DNA of 64,000 nucleotides from Alphaproteobacteria bacterium (GCA_030428255.1 JAUIBT010000011.1:1-64000); one strand, 5' to 3'. Counted from the first letter of the stretch, positions 7,828 to 17,108 are shown. Made by a program: numbers and translations. Notes: generated from the letters alone by a model not told the origin.

Positions 7828-8900
7828 GCGGTCAGGCGCTGCAAAAAGCCCTCGACGACAACGCTTGGCTGCGGCGTGACTTCGCCAATGACGCTGGACG
7901 GCTGGTCTGCGTCCGCTAGAGCCGCTTGCACCGCGTCCACGGACGCGGCCTCGACCATCAAAACCATGCCGACGCCGCAGTTAAAGGTGGTCAGCCAGTC
8001 CCGCTCGCTCATCGCAGGAGCCAAGCTGGCCAACCAGGTGAAGACCGATGGGATGTGCCAGGCCTGCGCGTCCAGGCGCACGCCCAATCCGTCGGGCAGT
8101 ACGCGCGGTATATTTTCAATCAGGCCGCCACCGGTGATGTGCGACAGGGCCTTGACCTGACCGGTCTTGCAGGCCGCCAGACAGGATTTGACGTAAAGCT
8201 GGGTCGGGGTCAGCAGAGCCTGGCCCAGGCTGGCGAAACTTCGGGACGCGTCTTGCAGGGCATCAGGGCAAGCAACGCGCATGTCATAGCCCGCCTCTTC
8301 GACCAGCTTGCGCACCAGCGAGAAGCCATTGGAATGCAGGCCAGAAGATGGCAAAGCGATGATTTTATCCCCGGCTTTCAGCGCCTCCATTTTCGGCAGC
8401 ACCGCGTCCCGCTCCACGGCCCCTACGGCAAAGCCCGCCAGGTCGAAATCGCCCGGTTGATAGAGGCCAGGCATCTCGGCGGTCTCACCCCCGATCAGGG
8501 CGCAGCCCGAAGCCTGACAGGCCCGCGCGATGCCCTCAATCAGGGTCGTGGCCGCTGCGACGTCAAGCTTTGCGCTGGCAAAATAATCCAGGAAAAACAA
8601 AGGCTCGGCGCCTTGTACCACCAAATCATTGACGCACATAGCCACCAGATCTTGGCCCAGAGTGTCGAACACCTCTGCCTCGATTGCCACGCGCAACTTG
8701 GTGCCAACGCCGTCGGTTGCGGCCACCAGCAAGGGGTCTTGGTAGCCCGTCTGCTTGAGGTCAAACAGAGCGCCAAAGCCTCCCAGACCAGCCATGACCC
8801 CGGGTCGGGCACTGGCCTTGGCGGCGGGCTTGATGGCTTCAACCAAGGCATTGCCCGCGTCAATATCGACACCGGCTTGGCGGTAGGCCTCACTTGACAT
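7824..8900 (-). CDS. purM: Phosphoribosylformylglycinamidine cyclo-ligase (AIR synthetase)
   Basis: 358 residues from the ATG at 8900, beginning MSSEAYRQAGVDIDAG, the standard PurM N-terminus; AAGGAAGGAAG lies about 10 nt upstream. An in-frame extension to 9278 is rejected because it is compositionally unlike a protein and runs through the divergent gene's leader. ATDGVGTKL, CVNDLVVQGAEPLFFLDYF and GGETAEMPGLY are family signatures. It catalyses ATP-dependent closure of FGAM to AIR. Confidence 0.96.
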   Translation of the reverse strand: MSSEAYRQAGVDIDAGNALVEAIKPAAKASARPGVMAGLGGFGALFDLKQTGYQDPLLVAATDGVGTKLRVAIEAEVFDTLGQDLVAMCVNDLVVQGAEPLFFLDYFASAKLDVAAATTLIEGIARACQASGCALIGGETAEMPGLYQPGDFDLAGFAVGAVERDAVLPKMEALKAGDKIIALPSSGLHSNGFSLVRKLVEEAGYDMRVACPDALQDASRSFASLGQALLTPTQLYVKSCLAACKTGQVKALSHITGGGLIENIPRVLPDGLGVRLDAQAWHIPSVFTWLASLAPAMSERDWLTTFNCGVGMVLMVEAASVDAVQAALADADQPSSVIGEVTPQPSVVVEGFLQRLTA

Positions 8901-9001
8901 ATGCTCGCAACTTCCTTCCTTCAAACAGCGCAGGCGTTCGCGAAAATGCGCTGACACATAATTCGAAAAAAGGTCTACGAGCATTGTTGATCCTTCGCAA
9001 G

Positions 9002-10174
9002 ATGGCTGCGGCGCTGTTGCGGGTTGAGCGTCTCGGGCTGCTGATTGGCATCCTGATGGTCGGCCTGCTGGTGAGCCCAGTGATGACACCCGCATGGGCA
9101 CAGGTCGAAGACGAGGCCAGCGACCCGCTCTATGAGGTGCAGGGCTTGCTGGTTCGCGCTCTGGGGCGCAGCGGCCTGGAGGCACGCGAGAAGGCCATGC
9201 GATTTGGTCACATCTCTGCTTTGCGCCAGGTGGTCGAGCGGCTGGTTCCAAAGGAACAGTGGGCGTCCGTCGCGACACCGAGTGAGCAGGACTTTGAGGC
9301 CATGGTCGCCGGGCTCGACGTCACCGGTGAGCAGCAAGCCAACACTTCTTATCTTGGCTTGATGAGCCTGCGTTTTGACCCAAACAAGTTGCACGTTTTT
9401 CTGGCTGATCAGGGCGTTGAGGTGTCAACCAAGGCTGAAACCCCGCTTCTGTTGGTTTTGGTGACCGAAGATCCCAACGGTGAGCCGTTGTTATGGCAAC
9501 CAGATTCGCTATGGCGGCAGGCTTGGGACCCCTCACCCTTGGCCCGCACGGTGTTGCCGACGAGTATCATCGGCGGTGACTTGCAGGACCGCGAGCTGCT
9601 GGACACGGCCAATGCCTTGGCCCCCACGCCCGCGACTTTGACCGCGTTGCGCGAAGCCTACCAAGCCGACTCGCTGCTGTATGCCAACGCGCGTGAGCTG
9701 ACCGGCACCGGTGCCGACATTGCGCGCTTGGAAGTCGTGCTGCGTCAGGACGGTGCCTTGCCGCCTTTGCCCAGCCAAGTCGTGACCTGTGAGCGTCAAG
9801 ACCAAGAGGCCGCGCGGGTGTTCTATCGACGCTGTGCCAAGCAGGTCTCAACGTTGGCGCTTGAAACCTGGAAGGATCAACACCGCCAGTCGGCCTTAGC
9901 AGAGCGCCAGGAGCAGGCGCCCGACGCTCAACTCCAGCGCATCCCGGTATTTGCCTTGGTGCGCGATATGAACGGCTTTTCTTTCATGCAGCAAAGGGCG
10001 CTTCAGGCTTCGGCCGTCCGCGCTTTGTCCTTGGTGGAGTTTCGCGACACGGGCGCGATCGCCAACCTTGATTTCGAAGGGGACGTTCCTCAGCTCGTCC
10101 AGCAACTGCCGCAAGCCGGGATCAATATTTTCCGCGATCAGGGCGTGATTTACCTTCAGTTCAATGGCCGATGA
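9002..10174 (+). CDS. DUF2066 family exported protein
   Basis: 390 residues from ATG 9002. Residues 1-33 form a signal peptide ending PAWA before QVEDEASDP. The mature protein has ALRQVVERLVP, SYLGLMSLRFDPNKL and a long PLLLVLVTEDPNGEPLLW segment typical of DUF2066, which is conserved between purM and the DnaA-like hdaA in alphaproteobacteria. Start choice is uncertain: a TTG at 8984 and an ATG at 8894 are in frame, but the latter overlaps purM. Function unknown. Its end overlaps hdaA by 11 nt. Confidence 0.82.
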   Translation: MAAALLRVERLGLLIGILMVGLLVSPVMTPAWAQVEDEASDPLYEVQGLLVRALGRSGLEAREKAMRFGHISALRQVVERLVPKEQWASVATPSEQDFEAMVAGLDVTGEQQANTSYLGLMSLRFDPNKLHVFLADQGVEVSTKAETPLLLVLVTEDPNGEPLLWQPDSLWRQAWDPSPLARTVLPTSIIGGDLQDRELLDTANALAPTPATLTALREAYQADSLLYANARELTGTGADIARLEVVLRQDGALPPLPSQVVTCERQDQEAARVFYRRCAKQVSTLALETWKDQHRQSALAERQEQAPDAQLQRIPVFALVRDMNGFSFMQQRALQASAVRALSLVEFRDTGAIANLDFEGDVPQLVQQLPQAGINIFRDQGVIYLQFNGR

Positions 10175-10892
10175 TAGCGAAGTAGCAAAGCCGCCGGAGC
10201 GGGCAGCAAGCCAAGACCTCGGCAGACAACTCAGCCTGCCTTTGCCCCTGGCGCCTGAGCTGGATTTGGATGATTTGGCCAGCGGCGTGCACAACGCCAA
10301 GGCTTTGGCCCTGATTGAAGGCTGGCCGCAAGAATGGCCGCTGCCTTGGGCCGCGCTTTGGGGGCCGGCGGCCAGTGGCAAATCGGCGCTGGCGGAGATT
10401 TGGGCGCGGCGTGCGGATGCGCAATTGCTCCAGCTTGGCCAAGGGGACAGCATCGCTCAAGGCCGCTTGTGCAATACGGTTTTGGATCTTGAAGCGCTTG
10501 AGGGCCTGCCGCCTGCGCAGGAGGAGCCGCTGTTCCACCTGATGAACAATTTGCGCGCTGCGGGCTATAGCTTGCTGATCCTGGCGCGTCAGGCTCCAGC
10601 GCGCTGGTCGGTGCGGTTGCCGGATTTGGCCTCGCGGCTGCGTGCCGTTCTGGCGGTGGAAATCAGTGAGGGCGATGAGGCATTCTTGGAGCAGTTATTG
10701 GTGGCCCTGGCTGCGCAATTTGAGCTGGATATGCGCCCCGAGGCGCGGGCCTATTTGGTCCAACGCCTGCCGCGTCAAGCCGAAGCCTGTTTGGGATTGG
10801 TTGAGATTTTGGCAAGGCGGGCGCGTGTGGTGACGGTGCCGCAAGCCCGTGCAGCGCTGGAGGACTGGCGGTCGCTCGCACAACCCGACTAG
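10164..10892 (+). CDS. hdaA: DnaA-homologous regulatory protein (HdaA/DnaA inactivator type)
   Basis: A 242-residue AAA+ protein homologous to the ATPase region of DnaA but without its DNA-binding domain IV. RQLSLPLPL at 21-29 is a sliding-clamp-binding motif, expected of Hda-type proteins that stimulate DnaA-ATP hydrolysis after replication initiation. WGPAASGKSAL is the Walker A loop, and LRAAGYSLLILARQAP resembles the sensor I region. Context (purM, DUF2066) agrees. Confidence 0.88.
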   Translation: MADDSEVAKPPERAASQDLGRQLSLPLPLAPELDLDDLASGVHNAKALALIEGWPQEWPLPWAALWGPAASGKSALAEIWARRADAQLLQLGQGDSIAQGRLCNTVLDLEALEGLPPAQEEPLFHLMNNLRAAGYSLLILARQAPARWSVRLPDLASRLRAVLAVEISEGDEAFLEQLLVALAAQFELDMRPEARAYLVQRLPRQAEACLGLVEILARRARVVTVPQARAALEDWRSLAQPD

Positions 10893-11207
10893 AGCGGGTT
10901 TCGTTGTCTTGCAATCACGCACCGCGCTCCTACGAGCACCGCGTCGCCGTGACCGCTCTGCTGTCGGATAAGTCGTTGCAATACACGTCGAATTAAGGCT
11001 TTGCACGGCATGGAGCGACACAGCTTTGGCTTCACTATGTGATTTTGCCGCCAATGCAGCTTGCGGGTCTTGGCGCCATCGAGTGCGATTGCTTGGGTTT
11101 TGCTCTATGGCAAGCCCCCAGAACCAGGCAACACTTGCTGCATTGATTTGCGCGACCAAGCAGAAGGGTAGAGCGGCGAACCTAACGCATTGCCAGGAAC
11201 CTGAGCT
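10893..11207. other. Intergenic region between hdaA and yqgE
   Basis: A 315-nt gap between convergent genes. It holds a TAGAGC border-like sequence at 10890-10895, the full-length dispersed repeat at 10946-11029, and otherwise no plausible gene, tRNA or clear terminator. Confidence 0.6.
10946..11029 (+). repeat. Dispersed 84-nt repeat, copy 3
   Basis: A full-length copy beginning GCCGTGACCGCTCTGCTG with the 43-nt core at 10987-11029. Just upstream, ACCGCGTCGCC (10939-10948) is nearly the inverted complement of the consensus 3' end, GGCGACGCGG-like, so the unit may be bounded by imperfect terminal inverted repeats. Confidence 0.85.
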
Positions 11208-11819
11208 CTAGGCGCGGCCTACGAAGTGCGACAGCGTGCCAGGATCTTTGACCCCCAGCTTGGCCATGGCCGCCTCCCAAACGCTGCGGCGATCCAGGTG
11301 GAAGACCAACGAGAAATCGGCCTCGACGAGGTTCCAGGACGCCTGCGCAAGTTCGTCCTCAAGTTGGCCAGCGCTCCAGCCCGCATACCCCAAGGCCACC
11401 AGGTGGTGGCGCGGGCCCTTGCCCTCGGCAATGCGACGCAGTGTTTCCAGCGAGGACGACAGGGCAAATCCGCCCGGAACAACAATGTCATCATCGCTGC
11501 TCTGTTCGTCGGAATGCACAACAAAGCCCCGGCTTTCGGCCACCGGGCCGCCATTGAAGATTTCAAGTTCGTCGTCCAGACCGTGGTCGTCGATCTCGAG
11601 CTGCTCGAGCATGCCGACAAGATTGAGCCCGCTCAGCGGCGCATTGACCACAATGCCTAGGGCACCATCATCGCTGTGCGCGCAGAGCAAAATCGCCGCC
11701 CGCTCAAAGCGGGTGTCGTCGAGTTGAGGCGTGGCCACCAGCAGCTTGCCGGCCAAGGAGGCCGGTGACTGGGTTTGGTTCTTAGCGCGCTTGGCTTGGT
11801 CATAAAGGCGTTCTGGCAT
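11208..11819 (-). CDS. YqgE/AlgH family protein
   Basis: A 203-residue single-domain protein with LAGKLLVATPQLDD, FERAAILLCAHSDDGALGIVVN, FNGGPV and LGYAGWSAGQLEDEL, all landmarks of the UPF0301/AlgH family. The family fold is known but the biochemical role is not; in pseudomonads AlgH has been linked to regulation. Length is about 15 residues more than typical because of a basic N-terminus. No operon partner is apparent. Confidence 0.92.
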   Translation of the reverse strand: MPERLYDQAKRAKNQTQSPASLAGKLLVATPQLDDTRFERAAILLCAHSDDGALGIVVNAPLSGLNLVGMLEQLEIDDHGLDDELEIFNGGPVAESRGFVVHSDEQSSDDDIVVPGGFALSSSLETLRRIAEGKGPRHHLVALGYAGWSAGQLEDELAQASWNLVEADFSLVFHLDRRSVWEAAMAKLGVKDPGTLSHFVGRA

Positions 11820-11954
11820 GGAAGGAATCTAAAGGCCCCACAGAGCCGTGACAAGGGGTGATGCAAAGAGATTTGCAACTGCCGCTCGGACTGCGTAGGT
11901 CTTAGAAGCCCAGATGGTTGGGTGCGCCCCTTACTACCGCAGTTATTTAGTTCC

Positions 11955-14273
11955 ATGCCCTTGTTTCATTTTCAGCGCCATCTAAGCTGGTTTCCCAGCG
12001 GTGGCACTCGCGCCGCCCTTGTTTTTGGCCTTCTCGCGAGTCTGATAGGGTTCGGCTCTGTCAGTCTTGCGCAATCCCAAATCCTGCCAGCGACGATCCT
12101 ACCCTCAGTGAACGGGCAGACATCGGGGCAGAGCGGTAGCCTGCCAATGGCTCAATCGGGCGCAGCGCAATCGGGTGGCGCACAGAGCGCCTTTGGCGAC
12201 TGGGTCCAGGCAGAAGCCTCGCGCTGGCGCTGGGTGGCCGAGACCAAGGCCGTTGGCGACCAAGACCGGCTTTTGCTGGGCCTTGAGGCGGAGTTGCAGC
12301 CAGGCTGGAAGATCTATTGGCGCTCGCCCGGAGACGCTGGTTTGCCGCCCAGGCTCAAACCAGAACCCGACTCTGACCTTACCGAGCTCAACATGCAGTG
12401 GCCGGTTCCCCATCGCTTCCAGACCTACGGCATTGATACCTTCGGCTATAAAGAGCAGGTTCTGTTTCCTGTGACCGCTGCCGTTGCGCGCCCAGGTGAA
12501 GCTCAGCGCCTGCACACCCATGTCAGCTTTCTGATCTGCGAGGAGATTTGTGTGCCTGGGCAGGCAAGGGTCGGCCTCGATCTGCCCGCCGGTCCCGCCG
12601 ATCCCAGCTTTGAAGCTCCCTTGATCCACCAGGCCGTGTTGCAGGTTCCCGACCAAGGCCAGCGGCACGAAATGGCGCTGGATGCCTTGCGCTTTGACGC
12701 CCGTTTCGGCGAAGGTGAGGAGCCCCAGCTGTGGTTGCAGGTCGCCAGCCGCAGCCCCTTGAGCGCTGATATCGACGCCTTTGTTGAAGCCCCCCAAGGC
12801 TGGCGATTTGAGCGCCCAGAGGTGGTGCTGAGCGCTGATGCGCGCACAGCCACCTTGCGCATGCCGGCCTCACCGCAGTTTGTCACCGCTGAACCCTTTA
12901 CGCTGAGCGATCTGGCCGTGACCATCGCCGACGGCACGCGCGCTTTCGAGGCGCCAAGCCAGACCTTGAGCCTTCTGAGCCAAGACGAGAGCAGCAAGCG
13001 CTTTGATCTCGCTGACTTCAACCGCAAGCCGCTCGCGCCCCAATCGGCGAGCGCCAGCGTCACGGGCCTTGCGCTGTTGGCGTCCATGTTGGCCACTGCC
13101 TTGCTGGGCGGCTTGATCCTCAATTTCATGCCCTGCGTGTTGCCTGTGCTGTCGCTCAAGGTCTTGTCGGTGGTCAAGGCCCAGTCCATGCCGCTGAACC
13201 GCGCGCGGCGCGGCTTCTTGGCCACGGCTGCGGGCATCGTTTCCTCCTTTTTGGTGCTGGCTCTGGGTGCGGTGGCGCTCAAGTGGGCGGGCGCTGCGGT
13301 GGGCTGGGGCATGCAGTTTCAGCAGCCGGTCTTTTTGTTGTTTATGATCGCGCTGCTCATGCTGTTCGCGCTGAACCTGTTTGGGTTGTTCGAGCTGCAC
13401 TTGCCTGCCAGGCTGGGTGGCTTGGCCGGGGTCGGCGCAGGCGACAGCTTGCTGGGGCATTTCTCGACCGGAGCCTTTGCCACCTTGCTGGCGACCCCTT
13501 GCTCCGCGCCCTTCTTGGGCACGGCCCTAGGCTTTGCCTTGACGCGCGGCGCGGGCGAGATCGTCTTGATCTTCGCCACGTTGGGCATTGGCATGGCGCT
13601 GCCTTACCTGTTGATCGCAGCCTTTCCGGCGGTGGCACGGGTCTTGCCCAAGCCGGGGGCCTGGATGGTTTGGCTGAAGGTCATCATGGGCTTAGCCCTG
13701 TTGGGCACTGCGATTTGGTTGCTCAGCGTCTTGTTGCAGCAGCTTGGCCCTTGGGCAACGCTGAGCGCGACCGGCCTAATCGTGCTGGCCAGCGGACTGT
13801 TTGCGCTGCGTCGCCTGCCGAACATGGCGCGCCTGCCCAGCCTCGCCCCCAGCGCGGTGCTGGCGCTGATCTTGGCGCTGCCCTTGGTGTTTGACCGTCC
13901 GATCCAGGCCGTGGCAGACGTGACCAGCGCGGGGTATCAGCGCTTTGATCTGGCGGCGGTTCAAGCCTCGGTAGCCCGCGGCACCACGGTGTTTGTCGAT
14001 GTCACGGCTCAGTGGTGCGTCACCTGTAAGATCAACAAGCTGCGGGTGCTGGAGACCGATGCCGCCCAGGACCTGTTCGCGCAAAACCGTGTCGAGATGC
14101 AGCAGGCCGATTGGACCAACCACAGCGACGCAATCGCGTCTTATCTGGCCAGCTTCCAGCGATTTGGCATCCCCTTTAACGTGGTCTATGGACCCGCTGC
14201 GCCAAACGGGATAGTGCTTCCAGAGTTGTTGACCTTTGAGGCCGTCCAACGCGCCATCGCTCAAGCCAGCTAG
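11955..14273 (+). CDS. dsbD: Protein-disulfide reductase, DsbD/ScsB type
   Basis: 772 residues from ATG 11955 (a GTG at 11922 is in frame). A signal peptide ends near SLAQ. The periplasmic N-terminal domain contains CEEICVPGQ. The membrane domain of about eight helices carries the paired cysteines in NFMPCVLPVLSLKVLS and LATPCSAPFLGTALG. The C-terminal thioredoxin domain has WCVTCK with the redox pair at 688 and 691. It would carry electrons from cytoplasmic thioredoxin across the membrane to periplasmic thiol substrates. The large N-terminal domain resembles ScsB more than enterobacterial DsbD, so its partner protein is not certain. Confidence 0.9.
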   Translation: MPLFHFQRHLSWFPSGGTRAALVFGLLASLIGFGSVSLAQSQILPATILPSVNGQTSGQSGSLPMAQSGAAQSGGAQSAFGDWVQAEASRWRWVAETKAVGDQDRLLLGLEAELQPGWKIYWRSPGDAGLPPRLKPEPDSDLTELNMQWPVPHRFQTYGIDTFGYKEQVLFPVTAAVARPGEAQRLHTHVSFLICEEICVPGQARVGLDLPAGPADPSFEAPLIHQAVLQVPDQGQRHEMALDALRFDARFGEGEEPQLWLQVASRSPLSADIDAFVEAPQGWRFERPEVVLSADARTATLRMPASPQFVTAEPFTLSDLAVTIADGTRAFEAPSQTLSLLSQDESSKRFDLADFNRKPLAPQSASASVTGLALLASMLATALLGGLILNFMPCVLPVLSLKVLSVVKAQSMPLNRARRGFLATAAGIVSSFLVLALGAVALKWAGAAVGWGMQFQQPVFLLFMIALLMLFALNLFGLFELHLPARLGGLAGVGAGDSLLGHFSTGAFATLLATPCSAPFLGTALGFALTRGAGEIVLIFATLGIGMALPYLLIAAFPAVARVLPKPGAWMVWLKVIMGLALLGTAIWLLSVLLQQLGPWATLSATGLIVLASGLFALRRLPNMARLPSLAPSAVLALILALPLVFDRPIQAVADVTSAGYQRFDLAAVQASVARGTTVFVDVTAQWCVTCKINKLRVLETDAAQDLFAQNRVEMQQADWTNHSDAIASYLASFQRFGIPFNVVYGPAAPNGIVLPELLTFEAVQRAIAQAS

Positions 14274-14326
14274 TCCTTGGCGCGAGCCGTGGGGACCCCA
14301 GGGCCTCTTCGCTGCTTGGAGCCTCT

Positions 14327-14818
14327 ATGATCGCTGTTTCCGACCGCTTGCCCGCTGCCACTTTGATGCATTTTGACCCCGAATCCGGGCCGTCGCCCTT
14401 TGACCTGCATGCGCGCCTGGCAGGGCGTTGCGTGGTGCTGGTCGGCGTGCCGGGGGCCTTCACCCCCACCTGTAGCGAGCGCCACCTGCCGGGCTTTATT
14501 GTTTTGGCCGACAAACTGAAGGCGGCAGGCGCGGACGAGATCATCTGCCTATCGGTCAACGATCCGCACGTGATGCGCGCTTGGTCCAAGAGCATGAACG
14601 CGGAGGCCCTGACCTTTGTGTCGGATTGGGACGCCTCCTTTGTGCGCGCGCTTGGCCTAGAGGTGGATCGCCGCACCCAAGGCATGGGTTGGCGCGCCAG
14701 CCGCTTTGCACTGATCCTCAACGATGGCGTGGTGCGCCACATCGGTCTGGAGGAGCAGACCAAGGATCTGGAATTCTCCTCAGCAGAGGCCATTCTTGAG
14801 GTGCTGCAAGCCGCATAG
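14327..14818 (+). CDS. Peroxiredoxin (Prx5 / AhpC-TSA type)
   Basis: A 163-residue thiol peroxidase. GVPGAFTPTCSERHLPGF carries the peroxidatic Cys in the PxxxTxxC motif, and the following SVNDPHVMRAW is typical of the Prx5/hybrid-glutaredoxin-type group. It would reduce H2O2 and alkyl hydroperoxides using glutathione or thioredoxin. It lies 53 nt after the DsbD-type gene and upstream of a GST, suggesting a thiol-redox cluster. Confidence 0.92.
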   Translation: MIAVSDRLPAATLMHFDPESGPSPFDLHARLAGRCVVLVGVPGAFTPTCSERHLPGFIVLADKLKAAGADEIICLSVNDPHVMRAWSKSMNAEALTFVSDWDASFVRALGLEVDRRTQGMGWRASRFALILNDGVVRHIGLEEQTKDLEFSSAEAILEVLQAA

Positions 14819-14884
14819 CTTGCCGCGGCGCGGAGCAGGGGCTAGCCTGAAGCATCGCTGGCTTTGTCGAGGTTGCTCAGGACT

Positions 14885-15511
14885 ATGACCCTAACGCTCT
14901 ATCACGCGCCGCGCACGCGCGCCTTCACCGCTCTTTGGCTGCTGGAAGAGTTGCAGCAGCCCTATGAGGTGCACAGCTTTGATCTGGCCAGCGGCTATCA
15001 CCGCAGCGCCGAGTATCTGGCGCGCAACCCCATGGGCAAGGTTCCCATGCTGATGGACGGTCAGACGCCGGTCAGCGAAATGGGGGCCATCGCGCTCTAT
15101 CTGGTGGAAAAATTCCCGGACGCGGGGCTAGCACCGCTGCCAGGCGACGCCCAGCGCGCTGAGTTCCTGCGCTGGATGTTCTTCGTTCCGGGCATCGTCG
15201 AGCCCGCTTTGGCGCAAAAATTCTTCAACTGGGAGCCGCCGCGCGCCTCGGTGGCCTGGGGCTCCTATGATCTGATGGTCGAGGTGGCTGAACAGGGCGT
15301 GACGCCCGGCCCTTGGCTGTTGGGCCAGCGGTTTAGCGCTGCTGATGTTTTGGTTGGTTCTGCCTTGCGCTTTGGCGTGATGTTTGGTGCCATTGATAGC
15401 CCCGCCATCAAAGCCTACGTTGAGCGGGTGAGCCAGCGTCCAGCCTTCCTGCGTGCCACTGAACGTGAGGCTGGCCTGGCTCCCGACACCGACGATAGCG
15501 CGGCGTCGTAA
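14885..15511 (+). CDS. Glutathione S-transferase family protein
   Basis: 208 residues from ATG 14885; a TTG at 14864 in frame is less likely. The N-terminal thioredoxin-like domain shows TLYHAPRTRAFTALWLLEEL, NPMGKVPMLMDG and SEMGAIALYLVEKFP. The C-terminal helical domain includes FSAADVLVGSALRF, the GST N-capping region. Substrate unknown; it is separate in sequence from the GST at 4434. Confidence 0.88.
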   Translation: MTLTLYHAPRTRAFTALWLLEELQQPYEVHSFDLASGYHRSAEYLARNPMGKVPMLMDGQTPVSEMGAIALYLVEKFPDAGLAPLPGDAQRAEFLRWMFFVPGIVEPALAQKFFNWEPPRASVAWGSYDLMVEVAEQGVTPGPWLLGQRFSAADVLVGSALRFGVMFGAIDSPAIKAYVERVSQRPAFLRATEREAGLAPDTDDSAAS

Positions 15512-15562
15512 ACCCGCCCGCGCTGGCGTCTGTTCCACCTTTGCTATTCGGAGCCCTAACCT

Positions 15563-16333
15563 ATGGCCCTTCCTGACTTGACCGGACAGGTCGTCCTTAT
15601 CACCGGTGCCTCGCGCGGAATTGGCGCTGCGGCCGCCAATGCCTTTGCGCAGGCAGGGGCCAAGGTTGCTTTGCTGGCTCGCTCCGGCGATCAGGTCACG
15701 GCGCTGGCGGCTGATTTGACGGCAGCCGGGCACCGCGCCCTTGCGCTGAGCTGCGATGTGGCAGACTACGAGCAAGTGCGCCAGGCCATGGCCGAGACGC
15801 TGCAAGAATTGGGCGGGCTGGATGTGGTGGTCAACAATGCTGGCTTGATCGAGCCCATCGGGCACTTCGGCGATCTGGACCCGGGCGATTGGGGCAAGGT
15901 GATCGATGTCAACGTCAAGGGCGTCGCGCACTGCATCCATGCGGCCCTGCCCAGCATGCTGGTGCAAGGGCGCGGCACGATTATCAACATCTCGTCTGGC
16001 GCGGCCACCAATGTGCTGGAGGGCTGGAGCCACTATTGCGCCTCCAAGGCGGCGGTGCTGTCCATGACCCGCGCCCTGCACGCAGAATACGCCGACCGTG
16101 GCATTCGCATCATGGGTTTGTCGCCGGGCACGGTGGCCACCAACATGCAGGTGGCGATCAAGGCCAGCGGCATGAACCCGGTCTCGCAACTGGCACCCGA
16201 GGCGCACAAGCCGACTGCGTGGGTGGGGCGTGAATTGGTTTGGCTGGCGGGGCCTGAGGGCGACGCCTTTTGTGGGCAGGACTTCCAGGCCCGCACCGAA
16301 GATGCCCTGCGCGCGCGCGGGATCTTGGAATAG
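15563..16333 (+). CDS. Short-chain dehydrogenase/reductase (SDR)
   Basis: A 256-residue classical SDR. VLITGASRGIGAAAA binds the dinucleotide, NNAGLIEPIG is the NNAG motif, NISSGAA holds the catalytic Ser, and HYCASKAAV is the YxxxK pair. The C-terminus, with FCGQDFQAR, departs from the usual GG(x)2-3 end. The substrate cannot be read from sequence. A truncated dispersed repeat begins 13 nt after the stop. Confidence 0.9.
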   Translation: MALPDLTGQVVLITGASRGIGAAAANAFAQAGAKVALLARSGDQVTALAADLTAAGHRALALSCDVADYEQVRQAMAETLQELGGLDVVVNNAGLIEPIGHFGDLDPGDWGKVIDVNVKGVAHCIHAALPSMLVQGRGTIINISSGAATNVLEGWSHYCASKAAVLSMTRALHAEYADRGIRIMGLSPGTVATNMQVAIKASGMNPVSQLAPEAHKPTAWVGRELVWLAGPEGDAFCGQDFQARTEDALRARGILE

Positions 16334-16345
16334 GCGGCGCTCCAA

Positions 16346-16388
16346 GTCGAATCGTTGCTTTGCGCGGCATGGAGCGACGCGGCTTTGG
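16346..16388 (+). repeat. Dispersed repeat, copy 4 (43-nt core only)
   Basis: Only the core is present; the 41 nt that would precede it are the end of the SDR gene. The sequence runs GTCGAATCG to GACGCGGCTTTGG. It stands about 60 nt before copy 5 in the same orientation. Confidence 0.85.
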
Positions 16389-16424
16389 TATTCGATGAAC
16401 GCCGCGCCACAGTGGCCGTTGAGC

Positions 16425-16492
16425 TGCCTGTTGGGGAGCTGCAACACACGTCGAATCAATGCTTTGCGCAGTATGGAGCGACGCGGCTTTGG
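16425..16492 (+). repeat. Dispersed repeat, copy 5 (shortened left arm)
   Basis: The core is at 16450-16492. The left arm keeps GCCGTTGA, GCTG and GCAACACACG but is shorter than in copies 2, 3 and 6. The core ends 2 nt before the AAGGAGG ribosome-binding site of the DUF1801 gene, so the repeat forms that gene's leader. Confidence 0.8.
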
Positions 16493-16506
16493 TGAAGGAG
16501 GCGCAG

Positions 16507-16992
16507 GTGAGGAAACCAGCAGGCACAGGCCAGACACAGCGTCCTTCGGACCGACAAACCGCCGGGGCGCTCGACGATGACCCAGCAGTCATCCAAGCAG
16601 CGCTGGAGGCCTACTTTGCCGAACTGGCGCCAGACCGCGCAAGCGAAGCGCGAGCCTTGGACGTCCTGTTTCGCGACGTGACCGGCTTTGCCCCACGCCT
16701 CTGGCGCGGCAACATTCTGGGCTACGGGCGCTATGACTATCGCTATGAAAGCGGGCGCTCGGGAACCTGCCTGGCAACAGGCTTTGCCGTGCGTAAAGCC
16801 GAGCTGTCGATCTATATCATGCCCGGCTATGCCGATTTTTTGGCGATCCTTGAGCGCTTGGGTCCGCATCGCAAAGGCAAGTCCTGCCTCTATATCCGCC
16901 GCCTTGAGCGCATTGAATTGCCCGTTTTGGCCGAGCTGATAGAAGCAGGGCTGAAGGATCTTGAACAGCACTGGCCAGTTTCTGCGCGCTGA
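16507..16992 (+). CDS. DUF1801 (YdhG-like) domain protein
   Basis: 161 residues from the GTG at 16507, chosen because AAGGAGG ends 5 nt upstream; an in-frame upstream start would translate the dispersed repeat. The core GYGRYDYRYESGRSGTC, FAVRKAELSIYIMPGY and KGKSCLYIRRLERIE is DUF1801. The family is widespread and uncharacterised; relatives include YdhG and iron-chaperone-like proteins. Confidence 0.85.
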   Translation: MRKPAGTGQTQRPSDRQTAGALDDDPAVIQAALEAYFAELAPDRASEARALDVLFRDVTGFAPRLWRGNILGYGRYDYRYESGRSGTCLATGFAVRKAELSIYIMPGYADFLAILERLGPHRKGKSCLYIRRLERIELPVLAELIEAGLKDLEQHWPVSAR

Positions 16993-17080
16993 TCGCGGTC
17001 TCGCACGTGACCCGCAACGCGCGCCCGCGCTTGGGCGAGGGGACCGCAAGGCGCGCCGGCACCCTGGCCCTTCAAACGCA

Positions 17081-17108
17081 AATCAGGGCCCGCAAGCGAG
17101 CCCCGATT
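17081..17108 (-). terminator. Likely Rho-independent terminator of the outer-membrane protein gene
   Basis: On the minus strand AATCGGGGC and GCCCTGATT form a 9-bp stem with one G-T pair and a short loop, followed by TTGCGTTTG. It stands 28 nt beyond the stop of the 17136-20804 gene. The T-tract is weak, so confidence is moderate. Confidence 0.5.

Noticed and set aside
7926-8897. 323-codon plus-strand frame opposite purM
   Set aside because: It is antisense to a well conserved purine gene and has no motif of its own.
8901-9278. N-terminal extension of purM
   Set aside because: The added sequence is compositionally unlike protein, overlaps the divergent gene's coding region, and PurM relatives start at MSSEAYRQAG.
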